A stretch of 64,000 bases of DNA from Plazaster borealis (GCA_021014325.1 CM037472.1:32574234-32638233); one strand, 5' to 3'; counted from the stretch's first letter, positions 23,301 through 34,623 are shown. Numbers and translations: made by a program. Notes: a model not told the origin generated them from the letters alone.

Positions 23301-26300
23301 AAGTTTGAGCTCAAATGGTCATCGAGGTCATGAGAAAATAGTGAAAAGAGACCTTATGTGTTTTCTGTTTTTTTTTTCTCAAATTATCGCGCGTGATAAA
23401 AACTATTGTTTTACTCATTTCTCAGAAGGCGATAGCATTTTAGGCAGAAATATTTTAAGGAGCCCTTTCAACCATTACTTACTTTAAATCATGTAAGTTA
23501 TGTGTGAATCTGTGAACATTGTGTTTTTCGATCTTACCAATAATGTACAGGCCTTTAAATGTGCTGTTAATTGTCAAAGATCATAGTCTGGTTCTTGAAA
23601 ATATGCGCAAATAGTTAAATGTGAGTGAGACTAGGTTCCACGCAAAAATTGAACAGCCTAAAGAATGGCCCTTGGACATGAAAAGAACAATTCGACAAAT
23701 ATCGGCGAAAGAAATAATCACAAAATCTGAAGAATTTCACCGGTTTTTTTTCGTTAAACAACAATAACAAATTATTAATGGCAATAACAGTGTGAGGATC
23801 CGGTCTTCACTGCGTGGTAATGACCTTGGTTGGTGGTTGACCGAATGGACCTCGCCGATCGCCATTCTTTAGGCAGTTCATTTTTTTTTTGCGTGGAATC
23901 TTACACATTGTCTTTGTGTTTCGGGAAAAGACAGATGATGTTATTAACAGTTCCATTAACAGCGGCCAGCCACATAAAAACCGAGGTTATTACCACACAG
24001 TGAAGATCGGGCTCATCACGCCGTTATTACCGAATTAAAAGCTGTTTTTTTCCAATGGCAAACTAATATTATTACCACTACCCTGTCAATTTGTGAATGC
24101 AAACACGAATTTGTTATCCTCTGAACCTAACTGGAAAATATCTATAGGCCAAACATGGCTACTGACCTGTTAAATGGTGCTCAATTTCTAAACAATGGCA
24201 TAAAAAAAGACATTAACATTTTAAGTTCCAAAAAAGAAACATCTTCACTGAAAATTAGCAAACCGAGATTTGCACATTTTATCAAGCAAAATGAGTCGGT
24301 TTTCATTGCCAAAGAGCCCGGAAAGAACAAAATATTTGTTATATATTAACACGGGTTGGTTAAAAATAATATCAGTAACAATACCACATTTATTATGCGC
24401 ATTTCACCATAAAAATGTTCAAAAGCGCTTTACATCTACAATATCGTAAAAAGTCAGCACAGCAAAGAGTAAAACCAACAATACTACACACAACAAATTA
24501 AAAATAGCCAAAAGGTTGTTTAAAAAGAAGAGTCTTCAGTTAAGACCTAAAAAACAGAAAGAGACTGTATCGTTAGTTCATTCTTGAATTTCGATGATAT
24601 TGTTGGTGCGTTTGATTAGCTTCCCCAGGTCGGCGACCCTGTCTCCCTCGGTGCGTTCGAATAGCTTCTACGTCATTATCGAGGTCTAGCCCCAAGTGCC
24701 CTGCTTGTATAGCGGGTCACTTGGGGCTGACCAAGGTGCATGACGTCACGACAAAAAACTTTCTTAATGGCCGCCATTTTGATTGTAAATTAGCGGGACA
24801 CTTTCAGTAAGTTTGACACACATTTTCACCCTTAAAACAGCGACTTTGTGAGCATTCAGTATTTTTTATATTCGAGGACGAGAACTTGTGTATCAACCTG
24901 GGCTTAAACGTTGCAGTTTTACCAAAAATTTCCTGTAAAAAAATACCAGAGACCAAATATATTGGAAATATGACGCCATTTGAATTTGTTTAGATGTTGA
25001 CAAAATTTGCACTGGAAGGGTATCAAACAAAATGCATTTTAACGGTTTTTTTTTTTGGTTTTAGGTTATAACATTGTTATTTTGATCCCACTTACACAAT
25101 GACTATCTACGGAAAATACACAAAATTGAAAATGTAGCCCCTTTAAAAAGGTATGCCAACTTGCGTTTTTTTAATTGAAATAAAGGTCTAATCAACTTAT
25201 GACCCCCATGAATGAAAGGGGTGTACAAGATGAACAATTTGTCATTCTTCAAGTCTACACAAACGATTTACTAACTCAAAAACGATTACCAAACTATTAT
25301 TTCAAGCAAATTAGTCGAAAGAAAATTCCCCGTGAAATATTGTGTAATTTCTACTCTGTGTAGGCTATCGATCACAATGGCGGAATACCAGTAGCCACCA
25401 CCAGCACAGTGGGAAAGAGGGAAAGATTGCTAACGGTCGACCGAGCAGCAATAAAAGAAACAGCTTTGCTGGAAAGGTTAGCAGCCATATTGTCACCATA
25501 GCAACCAAACAAGGCATTATTCTCTTTATGATTATGATCTGTGTATGATGGCTGCACGTGTTTGACGTCCATGGTTAGGCTTAGCTGCAAATCTACTTAT
25601 TTCAGTGAACCGCATTTGAAACAGCCGCTCTGCGAAAGTGGAGCACAGTTTTGCCATGTATTTATACTATGCGGATACATTTTCCATACAATCCTTGGTA
25701 CAATCTACTTGAAAATGAAAGAACAGTATTGTTAAACCTGTTCCGCAAATCGCATTGACATACGTTAAACAATGTATAACAATTTCATAACAAATTTAAT
25801 CTGGGCACCAATTATTGTGCAATTTTTTCCACAGTTGATTATGATATTATTTTCGGAAAAATACGGTCAAAAACTCACTGCTGAAAAGATAAATAAAATA
25901 AAATCCGTCTATTCACATGTCCACTTCCAAGACAGAGACAGGTTGTGGACAACTTTCTCTCGTTCTTGCAAAGAAACTAAGTAATCATCTTGGGCTAATG
26001 CACAATGCAACGAGGACCTTTCTATGTCATTGGTTGAATTCTAAAGTTGTGTATACCTGGACCCACAGCACGTATTTCAGCAGCTATATATATTGAATGG
26101 CTTACTAACAAGAAGGCGGAAAAGATCGATACAGCATTGTCACAGTTTGACGTCATAGGGCAACGCTTGCTACCAACCAGACTAATTTGTCTTTTTTTTT
26201 TCTGTGACGATCACTCTATTCTCTATACCAAGCCTTTAAACAGAAGGAATATAATAATCCAGTTGCGTGCACAGGCAATAACTTTTTCTACCCGCCATTT

Positions 26301-28356
26301 CGATTTATAATAATGATGGTGTGAGATTTCGTCTTTGCGACATTATTTACAAAACCCCACGGCATGTGGGCACAAGGTTGTCTGTTAAGAGATAATTAGT
26401 CTTGCCATCGACAGTGTGTGACACAACCATAGTGTAGGCCTATTGCAAAAACAAATGAAAATGCCCCAAATTAACTTCAACTCCTTCTGGTTCTTCTTTC
26501 TATACTCGACCCAACCGTCGAGGTCACTGTGGTAATTCTAATGAATGTTTTACGTCAATGCAATTTGGCAATAGGTACTGATGATACTTTGTTCTAGCAC
26601 GGGTTAAATGGAAAGTATACGTTTGGTAATCACTCTTAAAACTAATGGCAATAAAAACCTACTTAGTTAGAAGTACAGCAGCTTTCGGTAAAGCATTTTG
26701 AGAATCATTTCACTTCGAAGTAATGTGGTTATGGAAAAAGATACAAGTTTTTATCCCCCAAATTTTGAATCTGAGAAACGTTACTGTCAGATACGTTTAT
26801 CAGATTGTGTATTCCAATACGGATTATTCTTCCTGCGTGGACATAACCGCAATGCCTCAAGAACGCTACCACCTTTTCAAAAGAAATTTTCACAGGTTAG
26901 TTTTATATACAACTATGATTGACACAAACAGTGGGTTCCAATTACCAAACGTATATACAATCCATTTAAATTAAAGAGGATCAATCCAGCGTTGTTATTG
27001 CAAAGGAAAACAAAAGAGGATCAATCCAGCGCTGTTATTGCAAAGGAAAACAATCCGTTCTTGATGGTTAACATCACATTAAGTGCAGAAGTTATTTGAG
27101 GTTGATAGATTGCAAAAAAACAACCCCAAAACCGCTTTCTCCCATTTTGTTCTTTGCTCTATGCTCAGACTTAGCAGAATAGATAACGATTTGCACCGCA
27201 GAGAGGGTCTTTCACAGTCCACTTATTTTTAACAGAAGAAATCACCCACACAGACCAAATGCCAAAATTGTGCATTGTTTATTTTATTCAGCCATTCATT
27301 CACATTTGTTATATCATTCTGTTATTATTATTCATATATTAGTATTTATTTATATGCTATTATTAGTTTTAGGTGGGCGTGTTTTGTTGTTGTTTTAAAG
27401 CACATCTACGGTGGATTTTCAACCTTTGATGTCCAAAAACTGGTAGTATTTCATGGGGAATTGTCATCGCTCAAACTGAAACGGGATATTTAATTTGTTT
27501 GAGGAACCATACCCTTTTTACACCACAATTCGCTCAAAATGTTTTCAAAAATAATGTCCAACACTTCTGTTTTTCTTTATTAAAGAAAATGAATCATTTT
27601 GAGGAAAGAAATTCCTGTGAAGTTCCGGAGGAATTTGTATTGCTGCATGGAGTATTCTTGTTTTCAAGATCGTGTTGACAGTGACTTTTGACCATTAAAA
27701 CGAAAACCTTGTTTGAGTGATGCCCTTGAAACACTTGCAGTCAATAGTGGTATCTCTTACAAATAAAGACGCACATAAAATTCAAACGGCAATCTAGAGA
27801 TATGGTAGATGTTGTTTTGGTGGTTTGTTGTGTGGGTATGTTTTTTGCGGGTATCCCCAGTAGGCATACTATTTTAAGCCCAGTACCAAAGAGCAACATT
27901 GCAGGTGCACATGGGGCGATATTCGTATATGGTTAAGTGCAAGGCATTGGAATGATAATGTTGCGGGCGGATAAACTTTTGTTGGAGTTCAACACTTTTG
28001 AAGTTTCAGGAAACAGACCTGCCTATATGTTGTCGTTTAATGTCATTACAAACAAACTTTGACAATAAATAAATTGACACTTACAAGAGTCCTGTGAGAG
28101 ACTTGTTTGTACAGAGTGCAGACGCAAGTAGCTTGATTCTCTCTCGACTACACACCACACCAAGGTTCAGGTTAAGTTGAGAGATGGACTTGCACTCGGC
28201 CAAGGCAGCCATCATCCGGCGGTAGTGCTGGTCCGCCATACGGCAACCCCGGAGCGACAGAAGCTTGATTGAATCATGCCGTAAAGAATCACTGATGTCC
28301 CGTACATCAGCAGATGAGAGATTCTCACCCGATATCTGCACCGTACCGAGTAGCAT
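19741..28356 (-). CDS. LRRC73: LRRC73-like leucine-rich-repeat protein, complete
   Basis: Four exons on the minus strand (28356-28085, 22933-22773, 21422-21199, 20316-19741) join in phase to 410 codons. The start ATG at 28356 gives MLLGTVQISGENLSS, which aligns with the start of vertebrate LRRC73; a TTG nine bases upstream only opens the frame. Signatures include LLSLRGCRMAD, LNLNLGVV, LTLSANPAVTP and LDLESVGV, that is, ribonuclease-inhibitor-type LRRs. The last exon, after the LRR block, encodes a Ser/Asp/Glu-rich and basic tail (SSSSDSEESDTEDVSERYGK), making the protein longer than the vertebrate form of roughly 320 residues. Molecular function is not established in the family. No frame damage. 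Confidence 0.93.
20330..20620. repeat. Dispersed repeat, relative of 2190-2575
   Basis: Shares GGATTGTAACGACCGAAAT-like and CTTTCAGACTAAAATTCAAC-like words with the atlastin-intron copy. Lies in an LRRC73 intron. Confidence 0.5.
20858..20985. mobile_element. MITE fragment, AGAGCTGCTTAAGC family
   Basis: AATTTCATAGAGCTGCTTAAGC...CAGCAGAAAATTGTTAAGCA matches 56879-57050. Confidence 0.6.
21199..21422 (-). CDS. LRRC73: LRRC73 exon 3
   Basis: 224 bases between CTTCCAG and GTAAGT. It encodes LKELTLSANPAVTPMGWAYL and LEVLDLESVGVSDQGAK. Confidence 0.93.
21640..22025. repeat. Degraded MITE related to families 1 and 2
   Basis: Keeps the words ATAACAAACCTGTGAAGG and GTCATGAGAAAATAGTGAA in the family order, but the termini are decayed. 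Confidence 0.5.
22057..22316. mobile_element. MITE family 1, 3'-truncated copy
   Basis: Starts AAAGGCATCGTACACTTTTG, contains the AAACTTCTTG/CAAGAAGTTT palindrome and breaks off after TTTCTTGCAACTTCT. Confidence 0.85.
22773..22933 (-). CDS. LRRC73: LRRC73 exon 2
   Basis: 161 bases between TTCTTCAG and GTGTGT. It reads LHGSPLGDNGLALLMDSLAL, then LDLGDCRLGD, continuing the LRR fold. Confidence 0.92.
23208..23556. mobile_element. MITE family 2
   Basis: AAAGGTATTGTTTGTACACT to ATGTACAGGCCTTT. Closely matches 19127-19462. Confidence 0.8.
23775..24032. mobile_element. Imperfect inverted-repeat element
   Basis: GGTCTTCACTGCGTGGTAAT (about 23802) is mirrored by ATTACCACACAGTGAAGATC (about 23990). 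About 260 bp, no coding capacity. Confidence 0.5.
24368..24480 (-). repeat. LINE/SINE 3' tail fragment
   Basis: Minus strand reads GTAAAGCGCTTTTGAACATT, then ATGGTGAAATGCGCATAATA, like other non-LTR tails here. 24481-26605 contains no recognisable gene apart from the palindrome at 24688. Confidence 0.45.
24688..24728. repeat. Isolated inverted repeat
   Basis: GCCCCAAGTG and CACTTGGGGC form a 10-bp perfect stem with further partial pairing across a loop of about 20 bases. Function unknown. Confidence 0.6.
26606..26968. mobile_element. MITE family 3 copy
   Basis: Termini TATACGTTTGGTAATCACTC and TTACCAAACGTATATACAAT are inverted. Internal words match 52252-52606. Confidence 0.7.
26973..27053. 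repeat. 40-bp tandem duplication
   Basis: AAAGAGGATCAATCCAGCG with the following TTGTTATTGCAAAGGAAAAC is present twice with one substitution. 27054-28084 (LRRC73 intron) shows nothing else recognisable. Confidence 0.85.
28085..28356 (-). CDS. LRRC73: LRRC73 exon 1
   Basis: 272 bases from ATG to CTCTT, then GTAAGT. It encodes the first LRRs (VRDISDSLRHDSIKLLSLRG and LNLNLGVVCSRERIKLLASA). Confidence 0.92.
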
Positions 28357-29754
28357 TCTCACCAAACGTATCCCGTCAGTTTAAGAGTCTTTCGGAAACC
28401 TTGAATGAAGGTTACCAAATTTGTCAACAAGCAAGATCCTAAATAGTTGATTCACAAAATGAGGAAGTTGTGCATTATCGTGATCTCATCAGTCTCTCAT
28501 GTCATAATACAACTCCACATGGAGGAAGGAATGATGTGATACACGACGCATCTAAAATGTATACCATCACAATTAGCTTTCATCTGAACGCCCGTGTACA
28601 CTCGGCAATTAGTGATCGCCAGATACCTGTTGACAAATCTAGGGGGACTGTAGCATCACATGCAGCCTGTCATAGCATGAAAAGAAGGCATCATTGTGCA
28701 GCTCACATGCATTCACTCTCTCCTATTAAAAGTATAGGTAGTGTTGCTCATGTATGGTATGTGGATGATGTTTGCCAAAGTCTATACCAACATTAACATG
28801 CTTTTGTTACAACCAGTTCCCCTGGCCGACTGCACACGGCTTGCCGAGTCGAGTGGGGCCTACAGAATAGTCGATAACCGAGTTGTCACGTGCTCAGTGA
28901 ACCATTGTCAACAAGCCTGTATTGATCTGTAGGGGGCCGACCATGAGCCACACACAACAGTCGATATTTTACCAATTGTCTGTTCCTTAAGAAACTACAT
29001 TTCGATTGTATTAACTTTAATTTACCCTTCATGTCTGATACCATGCAGTTCTACTGTACACGTACACATGGACATGACTGTACATGTAGAAATTATATAG
29101 AAATTGTCAACTTACCTAGTTTGGTTGGATGCGGTTGTGTTTTTAATCAGTGTACAGTGTAACTTTTATTTATTATGCTGCAAACATCTGTACATGTATC
29201 CCCAATGTGCAATGATATTTACAAGGAGCTAGGAAGCCACGCTAATTTCCCTCCAGCCTCGTTTTAATATCACATGCGGATTTAAAGGGATCAACTCAAT
29301 GTGCTTTGTATTGATTGGCCTATCTATAGATACATGCTATCAAACACAGCTGGCAGTAGAAATTCTGAAAATACTGTAACATGCCACATTTTGCAGTGTA
29401 TAATATCAATGGTGGGTTGTAGCCTCCCTCCATCCAATAGATAGCTCAACACTAACTGTTAACCTTGAGCGCCAATGTTCCGTGGCGCTAAAACTGCCAC
29501 TAAATGTATTTCTCTCGTCTTTTCAACCACAGGTATCTAATTAAACGATCAATAACTGACGAACGGTCCTCTGGTTTTTCTTTACATTTTTTTTCAATTC
29601 TGTGCATTTTTTAAACGTGTTAATGTGCTTTTTATCATTTATGAAGGGCGCAATTTATATTTTAAATTATTATTGCATCTGTTAATTATGGACCCATCAA
29701 AAGTGCCTTGCACTGCAACCAATTGGCCTGATAACTGTGGAGTGAAGATACTGA

Positions 29755-29890
29755 AGAAATCTCAGTTTTAGATGTGGGAGGATGGGGAGAACCCTCCAAA
29801 ATAAGCTAGGACCTGAAAAACCCAATCCACATGCAACGCTGCGGTCCCAAGCGGGATTCGAACTGGGGTCAAGAGGTGAAATGCAGAGAA
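29755..29890 (-). repeat. tRNA-derived SINE (third family)
   Basis: A B-box in reverse (GGGATTCGAACTGGGGTC) with conserved flank CCCAATCCACATGC. Same family as 54460-54690 and 55030-55315. 28357-29754, upstream of LRRC73, shows no further genes. Confidence 0.65.
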
Positions 29891-30479
29891 AAATTCAGCT
29901 AACCTAAATGCAAAACATATTAAATACTTTTACATGAAAAGTGTTATAATTATACTAAATCAACCAAACTTGTTCTGATCACAAAATTGCCATCTTGGTT
30001 TGTATTCATTCACCATTATGGCCTTTGCGTGACAAAGCCTTTTATATTCCTCCTTAATATTGACCCATCTGTTAGTTCACTCCAGAGCCAGTTCAAACTT
30101 CTTCAAGAATTCTGCGAAGACGGCGCTGGACAAAAGAAAACTCAGTTAAAGATCGTTTACACGATCGAACACGGTAAGCGTGTTTTAGTGTGCACATTCT
30201 TTTTTCATTCTCAAAAAAGTGTGTACACAGGAACATGGCGTCTGTTGTCTGCAACTCCCGCTGCCTTCAGTCGATCGTTGTAGATTCGAATTCGCGGTGC
30301 AGCTATAAATGTGTCAAAATAGAGGTTCGGAGGGAAAATAGCACGATCCATAAAACGTTTAATAATGTAATTCACTATATTTTCGCCACACAAAAGGGCA
30401 TACACAAAGGTGTTTGGAGCCCGAACGGCAACCACGTGCCGGTCATCACCACGTGGCCCCAACTTTAATTTATTCTATT

Positions 30480-30575
30480 TTTGAAATACCGTCATTAGGC
30501 CTAATTGATGTAAAGATCGAAATGAATTTCCCGTTGGGATAATAAAGTCAAATGAATTGAATTGAATATTTTACC
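30480..30575 (+). repeat. LINE 3' end fragment
   Basis: GAAATGAATTTCCCGTTGGG then ATAATAAAGT and AATTGAATTGAAT, a common non-LTR 3' terminus. Confidence 0.5.
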
Positions 30576-30604
30576 TTTTCAATTGTTGTTTAACCTGTCC
30601 CTTT

Positions 30605-30951
30605 AAAGGCACTGAACACGTTTGGAAATTGTCAAAGACCAGTGTTCTCACTTGGTGTATCCCAACATATGCATAACATAACAAGCCTGTGAACATTTGG
30701 GCTCAATTGGTCATCGAAGTTGCAAGAAAATTATGAAAGAAAAAACATCCTTGTTATACAAATTTGTGTGCTTTCAGATAGGAATACAAACTTCTTGGAA
30801 GAAGATTTTATTATTTTAGTGAGAAATTACCTCTTTCTCAAAAACTACGTTACTTCAGAGGGAGTCGTTTCCTACAATGTTTTATACTATCCAAGCAAGT
30901 TTTTATGCTAATATTTGTTTTGAGTCATTACCAAATGTGTACGATACCTTT
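30605..30951. mobile_element. MITE family 1 copy with small internal deletion
   Basis: AAAGGCACTGAACACGTTTG to TGTGTACGATACCTTT. The palindrome has mutated to AAACTTCTTGGAAGAAGATT, and about 20 bp is missing near 30893. Confidence 0.85.
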
Positions 30952-31065
30952 AAGAGCTCAATTTTTAAGGGTTCATTATTAAGGCCACCTCTGAATAAAT
31001 ACACCTGTATTTTATGAACGGTCCCTTTTTCAGCCCGATGAGGGGGTACTGAGTCACTCCATACC

Positions 31066-31264
31066 AGAGCCGTATATTGAGAGAGTTGCGACAACTTGCG
31101 ATTAGAAGCCATTTTGTCTCCAAAAAATGCATTGGCGAATACAGGGTGCCAGACTAGTCTGCCCATTGGGTTGTACTGCATTTTGGAACAAAATGGCGTC
31201 CAGCAACCACGTGACCGGAGAAAGCTGGTCCCTCCATGTCGCAACTCTCTCAATACGCAGCTCT
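31066..31264. mobile_element. TIR MITE, about 200 bp
   Basis: CAGAGCCGTATATTGAGAGA at 31066 is mirrored by TCTCTCAATACGCAGCTCTG ending at about 31264. It sits 170 bp left of the Polinton. Confidence 0.75.
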
Positions 31265-31433
31265 GCTCCATACACAGCCGCATATCAATACTAGCTCTGC
31301 TCCATGCCATGCCAGAGCTGCTCCATGCATTATATACAGTACCAAATACTATAAGGCCGCTTCCTTTTTGGAGGCCACCTGCTTTTTTAAAAATTGTTTG
31401 GTAAGAAAAAAATGATACATTTTTAACGAATAC

Positions 31434-31631
31434 CAGTCATCTCGCCCCCCCAGCAAAGTCGCCCACTACAAAGTCGCCCCTCAGCAAAGTCGCCCATGAC
31501 AAAGTCGCCCATGACAAAGTCGCCCCTCACTTACAAAGTCGCCCCCTGTCAAAGTCGCCCCTCACAGAGTCGCCCCCTGACAGAGTCGCCCCCAACAAAG
31601 TCGCCCCCGACACAGTCGCCCCCTAACAAAG
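31434..31631. repeat. Left TIR, outer minisatellite part
   Basis: About 12 imperfect units of AAAGTCGCCCC with 2-6 bp spacers (14-17 bp period). It is the reverse complement of 48785-48982, with unit order largely conserved. The TIR then breaks at about 31631 and resumes near 32876. Confidence 0.9.
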
Positions 31632-32875
31632 TCGCCCAGTGTATGGTTGAGCGACGTTAAAGCCATAATATCACAAAAGTGAGGGCGCTTTTATATTTTG
31701 AAACAATTTATTAGCACTGGGGGAAGACGAAATGTAGATAGATCTGTTACGAAGGCGGCGATTTTGAGTAATGCTACGGGATTTTGAGCGTGCACGACGG
31801 GTTTGAGCGTGTTTAATATTTGTGTTGTAGAGTAGAACAATACGAGGAAGCCCAGATGGTTAACATGCAGGTACGGCTAATAAGTGAGAGGAGGCTGACG
31901 AAGCGCCAGCGACGTGCTACCACGCTCAACCAGGCACGTATTTTTAAACTGTGGGACACGCACACCGACGGCGAAATCGGTGCCAAGAAACTATTACGTG
32001 GTTGCGCCGCCCTTTTTGGCATTGCACCATGACGAGGCGTAAAATGTAATTCAGGCCAATTCAAAGTAAAAGAAGAAACTAGCTAATTAGTTATCTAGCG
32101 GCCTAACATTTCAACAAAAGCGGAGAGTTTTCTCAAAAAGACAAATCGAATTAATTAAAAGTTATTGTGTTTTTTTTTTTGGTTTTAAAAAAAAAAAAAA
32201 AATCGTTTTTTATATTTGAAAATACTACTTTTTCCAACTTCAAACTTTAAAATATTTGTTATTTCCGTGTAACTGATGGTTTGTTTTTAGTTGCATTTAT
32301 TTACTTATGCTTACATATAAAGAACTAAATTTTATTCGCGAATTTATTTAAAGTTATGGTGGTTATTTATTTGTTTTTAAATAAAGTTTTTAAAATAATT
32401 GTTTTCTTTTTTAAATTCAAAACCTTCTTTTTATAGTCTATATGTTGATTAATTGAATAAAAGTTTGTTAATTCTATTACTGATGTGTTTTGATACATTA
32501 TTTGATGTTCGTGAAGTTTTACTGTTGTGATAAGTTGACAGGAGACAAAATCACTAAACATGTCATAATAACTGTTTCTTGTTAAAACAAATTTAGAGGA
32601 AAAATTAACTAAAAATATCAGGTATAAAAATATGTTTCCGGTACGGATTAAAAATTATGCACAGCAATAATTATATATACAATCTTTAATTGGCATGCTT
32701 AATTTAATTCAGAAAACTGTCTATATTCGATTCAGATTTACATAATATTAGAAGGCCAATTCAGGATAAAAAGAAAACAGCTAATTAGTTATCTAGCAGT
32801 GACATTTCGACAAAAGCGGAAAGGACAAAGCATACGCCAAGCCTGGATTCTCCAATGGTTGAATATAAACCGTTG
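31632..32875. other. About 1.24-kb AT-rich insertion in left TIR
   Basis: Absent from the right TIR. It contains a small ORF (31856-32032), a poly-T/poly-A stretch near 32170-32203, and an 80-bp direct repeat (32048-32130 and 32752-32828, sharing AGCTAATTAGTTATCTAGC) around about 620 bp of very AT-rich DNA. GAGGGCGC at 31683 and GGGCGCCCTC near 32884 are possible short inverted ends. Element type unknown. Confidence 0.7.
31856..32032 (+). CDS. Small ORF with degenerate EF-hand-like loop
   Basis: An ATG at 31856 opens 58 codons: a basic start (ERRLTKRQRR), then LWDTHTDGEIGAKKLLRGCA, ending GIAP. The segment resembles an EF-hand loop (D at 1, D at 5, G at 6, I at 8) but lacks the acidic residues at positions 3 and 12. 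I do not recognise a family. It may be a chance ORF within the insertion, or an exon or gene remnant carried by it. Confidence 0.35.
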   Translation: MVNMQVRLISERRLTKRQRRATTLNQARIFKLWDTHTDGEIGAKKLLRGCAALFGIAP

Positions 32876-33190
32876 ACAAAGGGCGCCCTCAGTAGTAGGA
32901 ACAATGGGGGTTCTGGACCACCTTGCTTGGGGGTATATACAAATAGAGCACATGGGGTTTGCTCCCAGCTTTATTGATAGGGCTCGCCCCGCTCTCTTAG
33001 CGGGCTGCTGGTTCTAGACCACTTTTGGGTTGGGGTATATATACAAATAGAGCACATGGGGTTCTACTAAATTTTCGTATACGAAAATTAGGTTTTAATA
33101 GGGCTCGCCCCGCTCTCTTGGCGGGCACGACCCACAGCCAGCGACTTTCAACCTTAACGCTTCAACTTTCGTCTACGAAAGTTGAACACG
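32876..33190 (+). repeat. Left TIR, inner part with duplicated TATA cassette
   Basis: Two tandem cassettes, each GGGTATATAC (or TATATATAC) AAATAGAGCACATGGGGTT followed by a GGGCTCGCCCCGCTCTCTT GCGGGC hairpin. TATA-like motifs are near 32933 and 33032. It matches the right TIR (48490-48770) until a palindrome at 33163-33184 replaces about 45 bp of the right-end sequence. It is probably the element's leftmost promoter, but this is inferred. Confidence 0.75.
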
Positions 33191-33250
33191 ATGGAGTGTA
33201 GCACGGTATACACAATGAGTGAACCCAACTGTAGACGTTTACGTTTGTGA
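33191..33250 (+). pseudogene. Start-codon remnant copied by the TIR
   Basis: ATG GAG TGT repeats the first three codons of the zinc-finger gene at the other end, then diverges and stops after 19 codons. It shows that the TIR includes the 5' edge of that gene. Not expected to be functional. Confidence 0.5.
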
Positions 33251-33374
33251 ATAACTGGGTGGAGGTTCGTTAAGTTTGCTACCACGGCTGAATTTAAAAC
33301 TGGCAAAGCAACCGCACTTTATTTCAGTGTCGTTGCCGCAAGCTCTTTCATTATTGAAGCTCGGGCTTCGGCCA

Positions 33375-33956
33375 TCAGCTCGTTTTGGCTACCTCGTTGG
33401 TTTGAGCTGCGTATACTTTGCGGCTTTTTTTCTGAATATCAGCTTTTATTTGTCGATATTTATTTATTTCGTTTATTACGATCTTGAACTCTTCAGGGAG
33501 ATGTGCCCATCTTGTAGCGCTTGTGAGATCACATCTGAAACGCTGTTGAGCTTAGATAGAGCGAGAACACGAATCTCATCGTGTTTTTAGCTTTTACAAG
33601 GAGCCGCCGAGAGACGAACTTACCGGCAATACCGGCAAGACCACAAACACCTGCAGCTGCTTCAAGTGCAATGACAATAGGCGCAGCTATAATTGTGGAG
33701 AGCAATCCTACACCAGTAGCTCCCATTCCAAGGCATGATAGAATCAACACTGTGTCAATACCATCAACGATATTGATAGATCTACGGTACTTTTTGTACA
33801 GCTTACTTCTGTCTTCTATCTCTTTTCAAGTTTGCGTTCGAGGTTGCGGATTTCAGTCAGGCGATAATTAGAGCCTGTGTTGTTGTCCTCAGGCTCAAGA
33901 ACGGGATACAATCGCTCAGTTGTTTCGATGGTAGGAGCTGTTGGTATCTTAGGCAT
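33375..33956 (-). pseudogene. Polinton-associated two-TM protein, frameshifted
   Basis: From ATG at 33956 the gene runs through a charged N-terminus, two hydrophobic segments (GMGATGVGLLSTIIAAPIVI and LEAAAGVCGLAGIAGKFVS) and a helical tail containing KHDEIRVLALSKLN. Single-base shifts near 33822-33828, 33585-33590 and 33500 break it into three frames. The arrangement resembles an uncharacterised membrane protein common in animal Polintons (family recall, not checked). Its ATG overlaps the stop of the upstream gene (ATGCCTAA region, 33949-33956), as in compact viral operons. Function unknown. Confidence 0.65.
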
Positions 33957-34620
33957 TTTCTCGAATTTCAAGCACAACAGTTATGGGTTTGCTATGGTTT
34001 TGTAGCAACAGGTTATGTTTATCTAACGCGCGAAGGTTCAATTGATGTATGTGCCCAACTTCAAGTTTTTGTACATAGGACAAATAGGATTAATGTTTAT
34101 AACACCTTTGGGTGCGGCTGGGGTTATGGCTAGTAGTGTTGAAGGAGCGCCATCAACGATGTTGGAGGTTGTAGAAAGTTGATCGAGGTGTATGTATACC
34201 CACTTGTGAATATCGAAGTTAGAGGGTCTGTCTCCTCGTATTTCCCATTAATCCAACCTTTTCGCTGATACCCAACAGGCGGCGTATATCAGAGGGTATT
34301 TTTAAGGCTCCGCCCGTTGGAATGCTGAACATGACTAGATTTGTTGCTTTATCTATCTCGACCGATACTTGGGGCAGCTCTTTTGTGAACAGATTTTGTA
34401 GGTATTCAAAGGTATATAATCCAGCAGGGATCATAATCTTTCGAGGTTTATCATCCAAGTTAGAACGCCACAAAATTCCAGCTGATTGCCCAATATTTCG
34501 ATGGCTAACCTCATAATGCAAACCTCTGAGGGCAGCATAGAGCTTGCCATCTGTATTATCGATTACAGTCTGGAGATGCGACGCTTCTTCATTTTGAATA
34601 TCGGTTAGTGTCACAAACAT
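33949..34620 (-). pseudogene. Candidate minor structural protein, copy 2 (frameshifted)
   Basis: Starts MFVTLTDIQNEEASHL at 34620. Two single-base shifts (about 34225-34250 and 34070) interrupt a protein of about 220 residues. It is paralogous to 34699-35394: both share the MFVT start, YTFE..QFF/LF, LLGI, VDGAPS(S/T)LL and a C-terminal VLEI(R/K). The beta-rich pattern and small size suit a single-jelly-roll minor capsid or fibre-like protein, but that is inference. Its stop overlaps the next gene's start. Confidence 0.6.
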
Positions 34621-34623
34621 AAC

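Noticed and set aside
30211..30462. 83-codon minus-strand frame upstream of MITE family 1
   Set aside because: No conserved motif, no start context or splice partner; likely chance in a GC-richer repeat remnant.
31434..31631. CRISPR-like array (short repeats with spacers)
   Set aside because: Units are 14-17 bp without unique spacers, mirrored at the other end of the element, and this is an animal genome; it is a TIR minisatellite.
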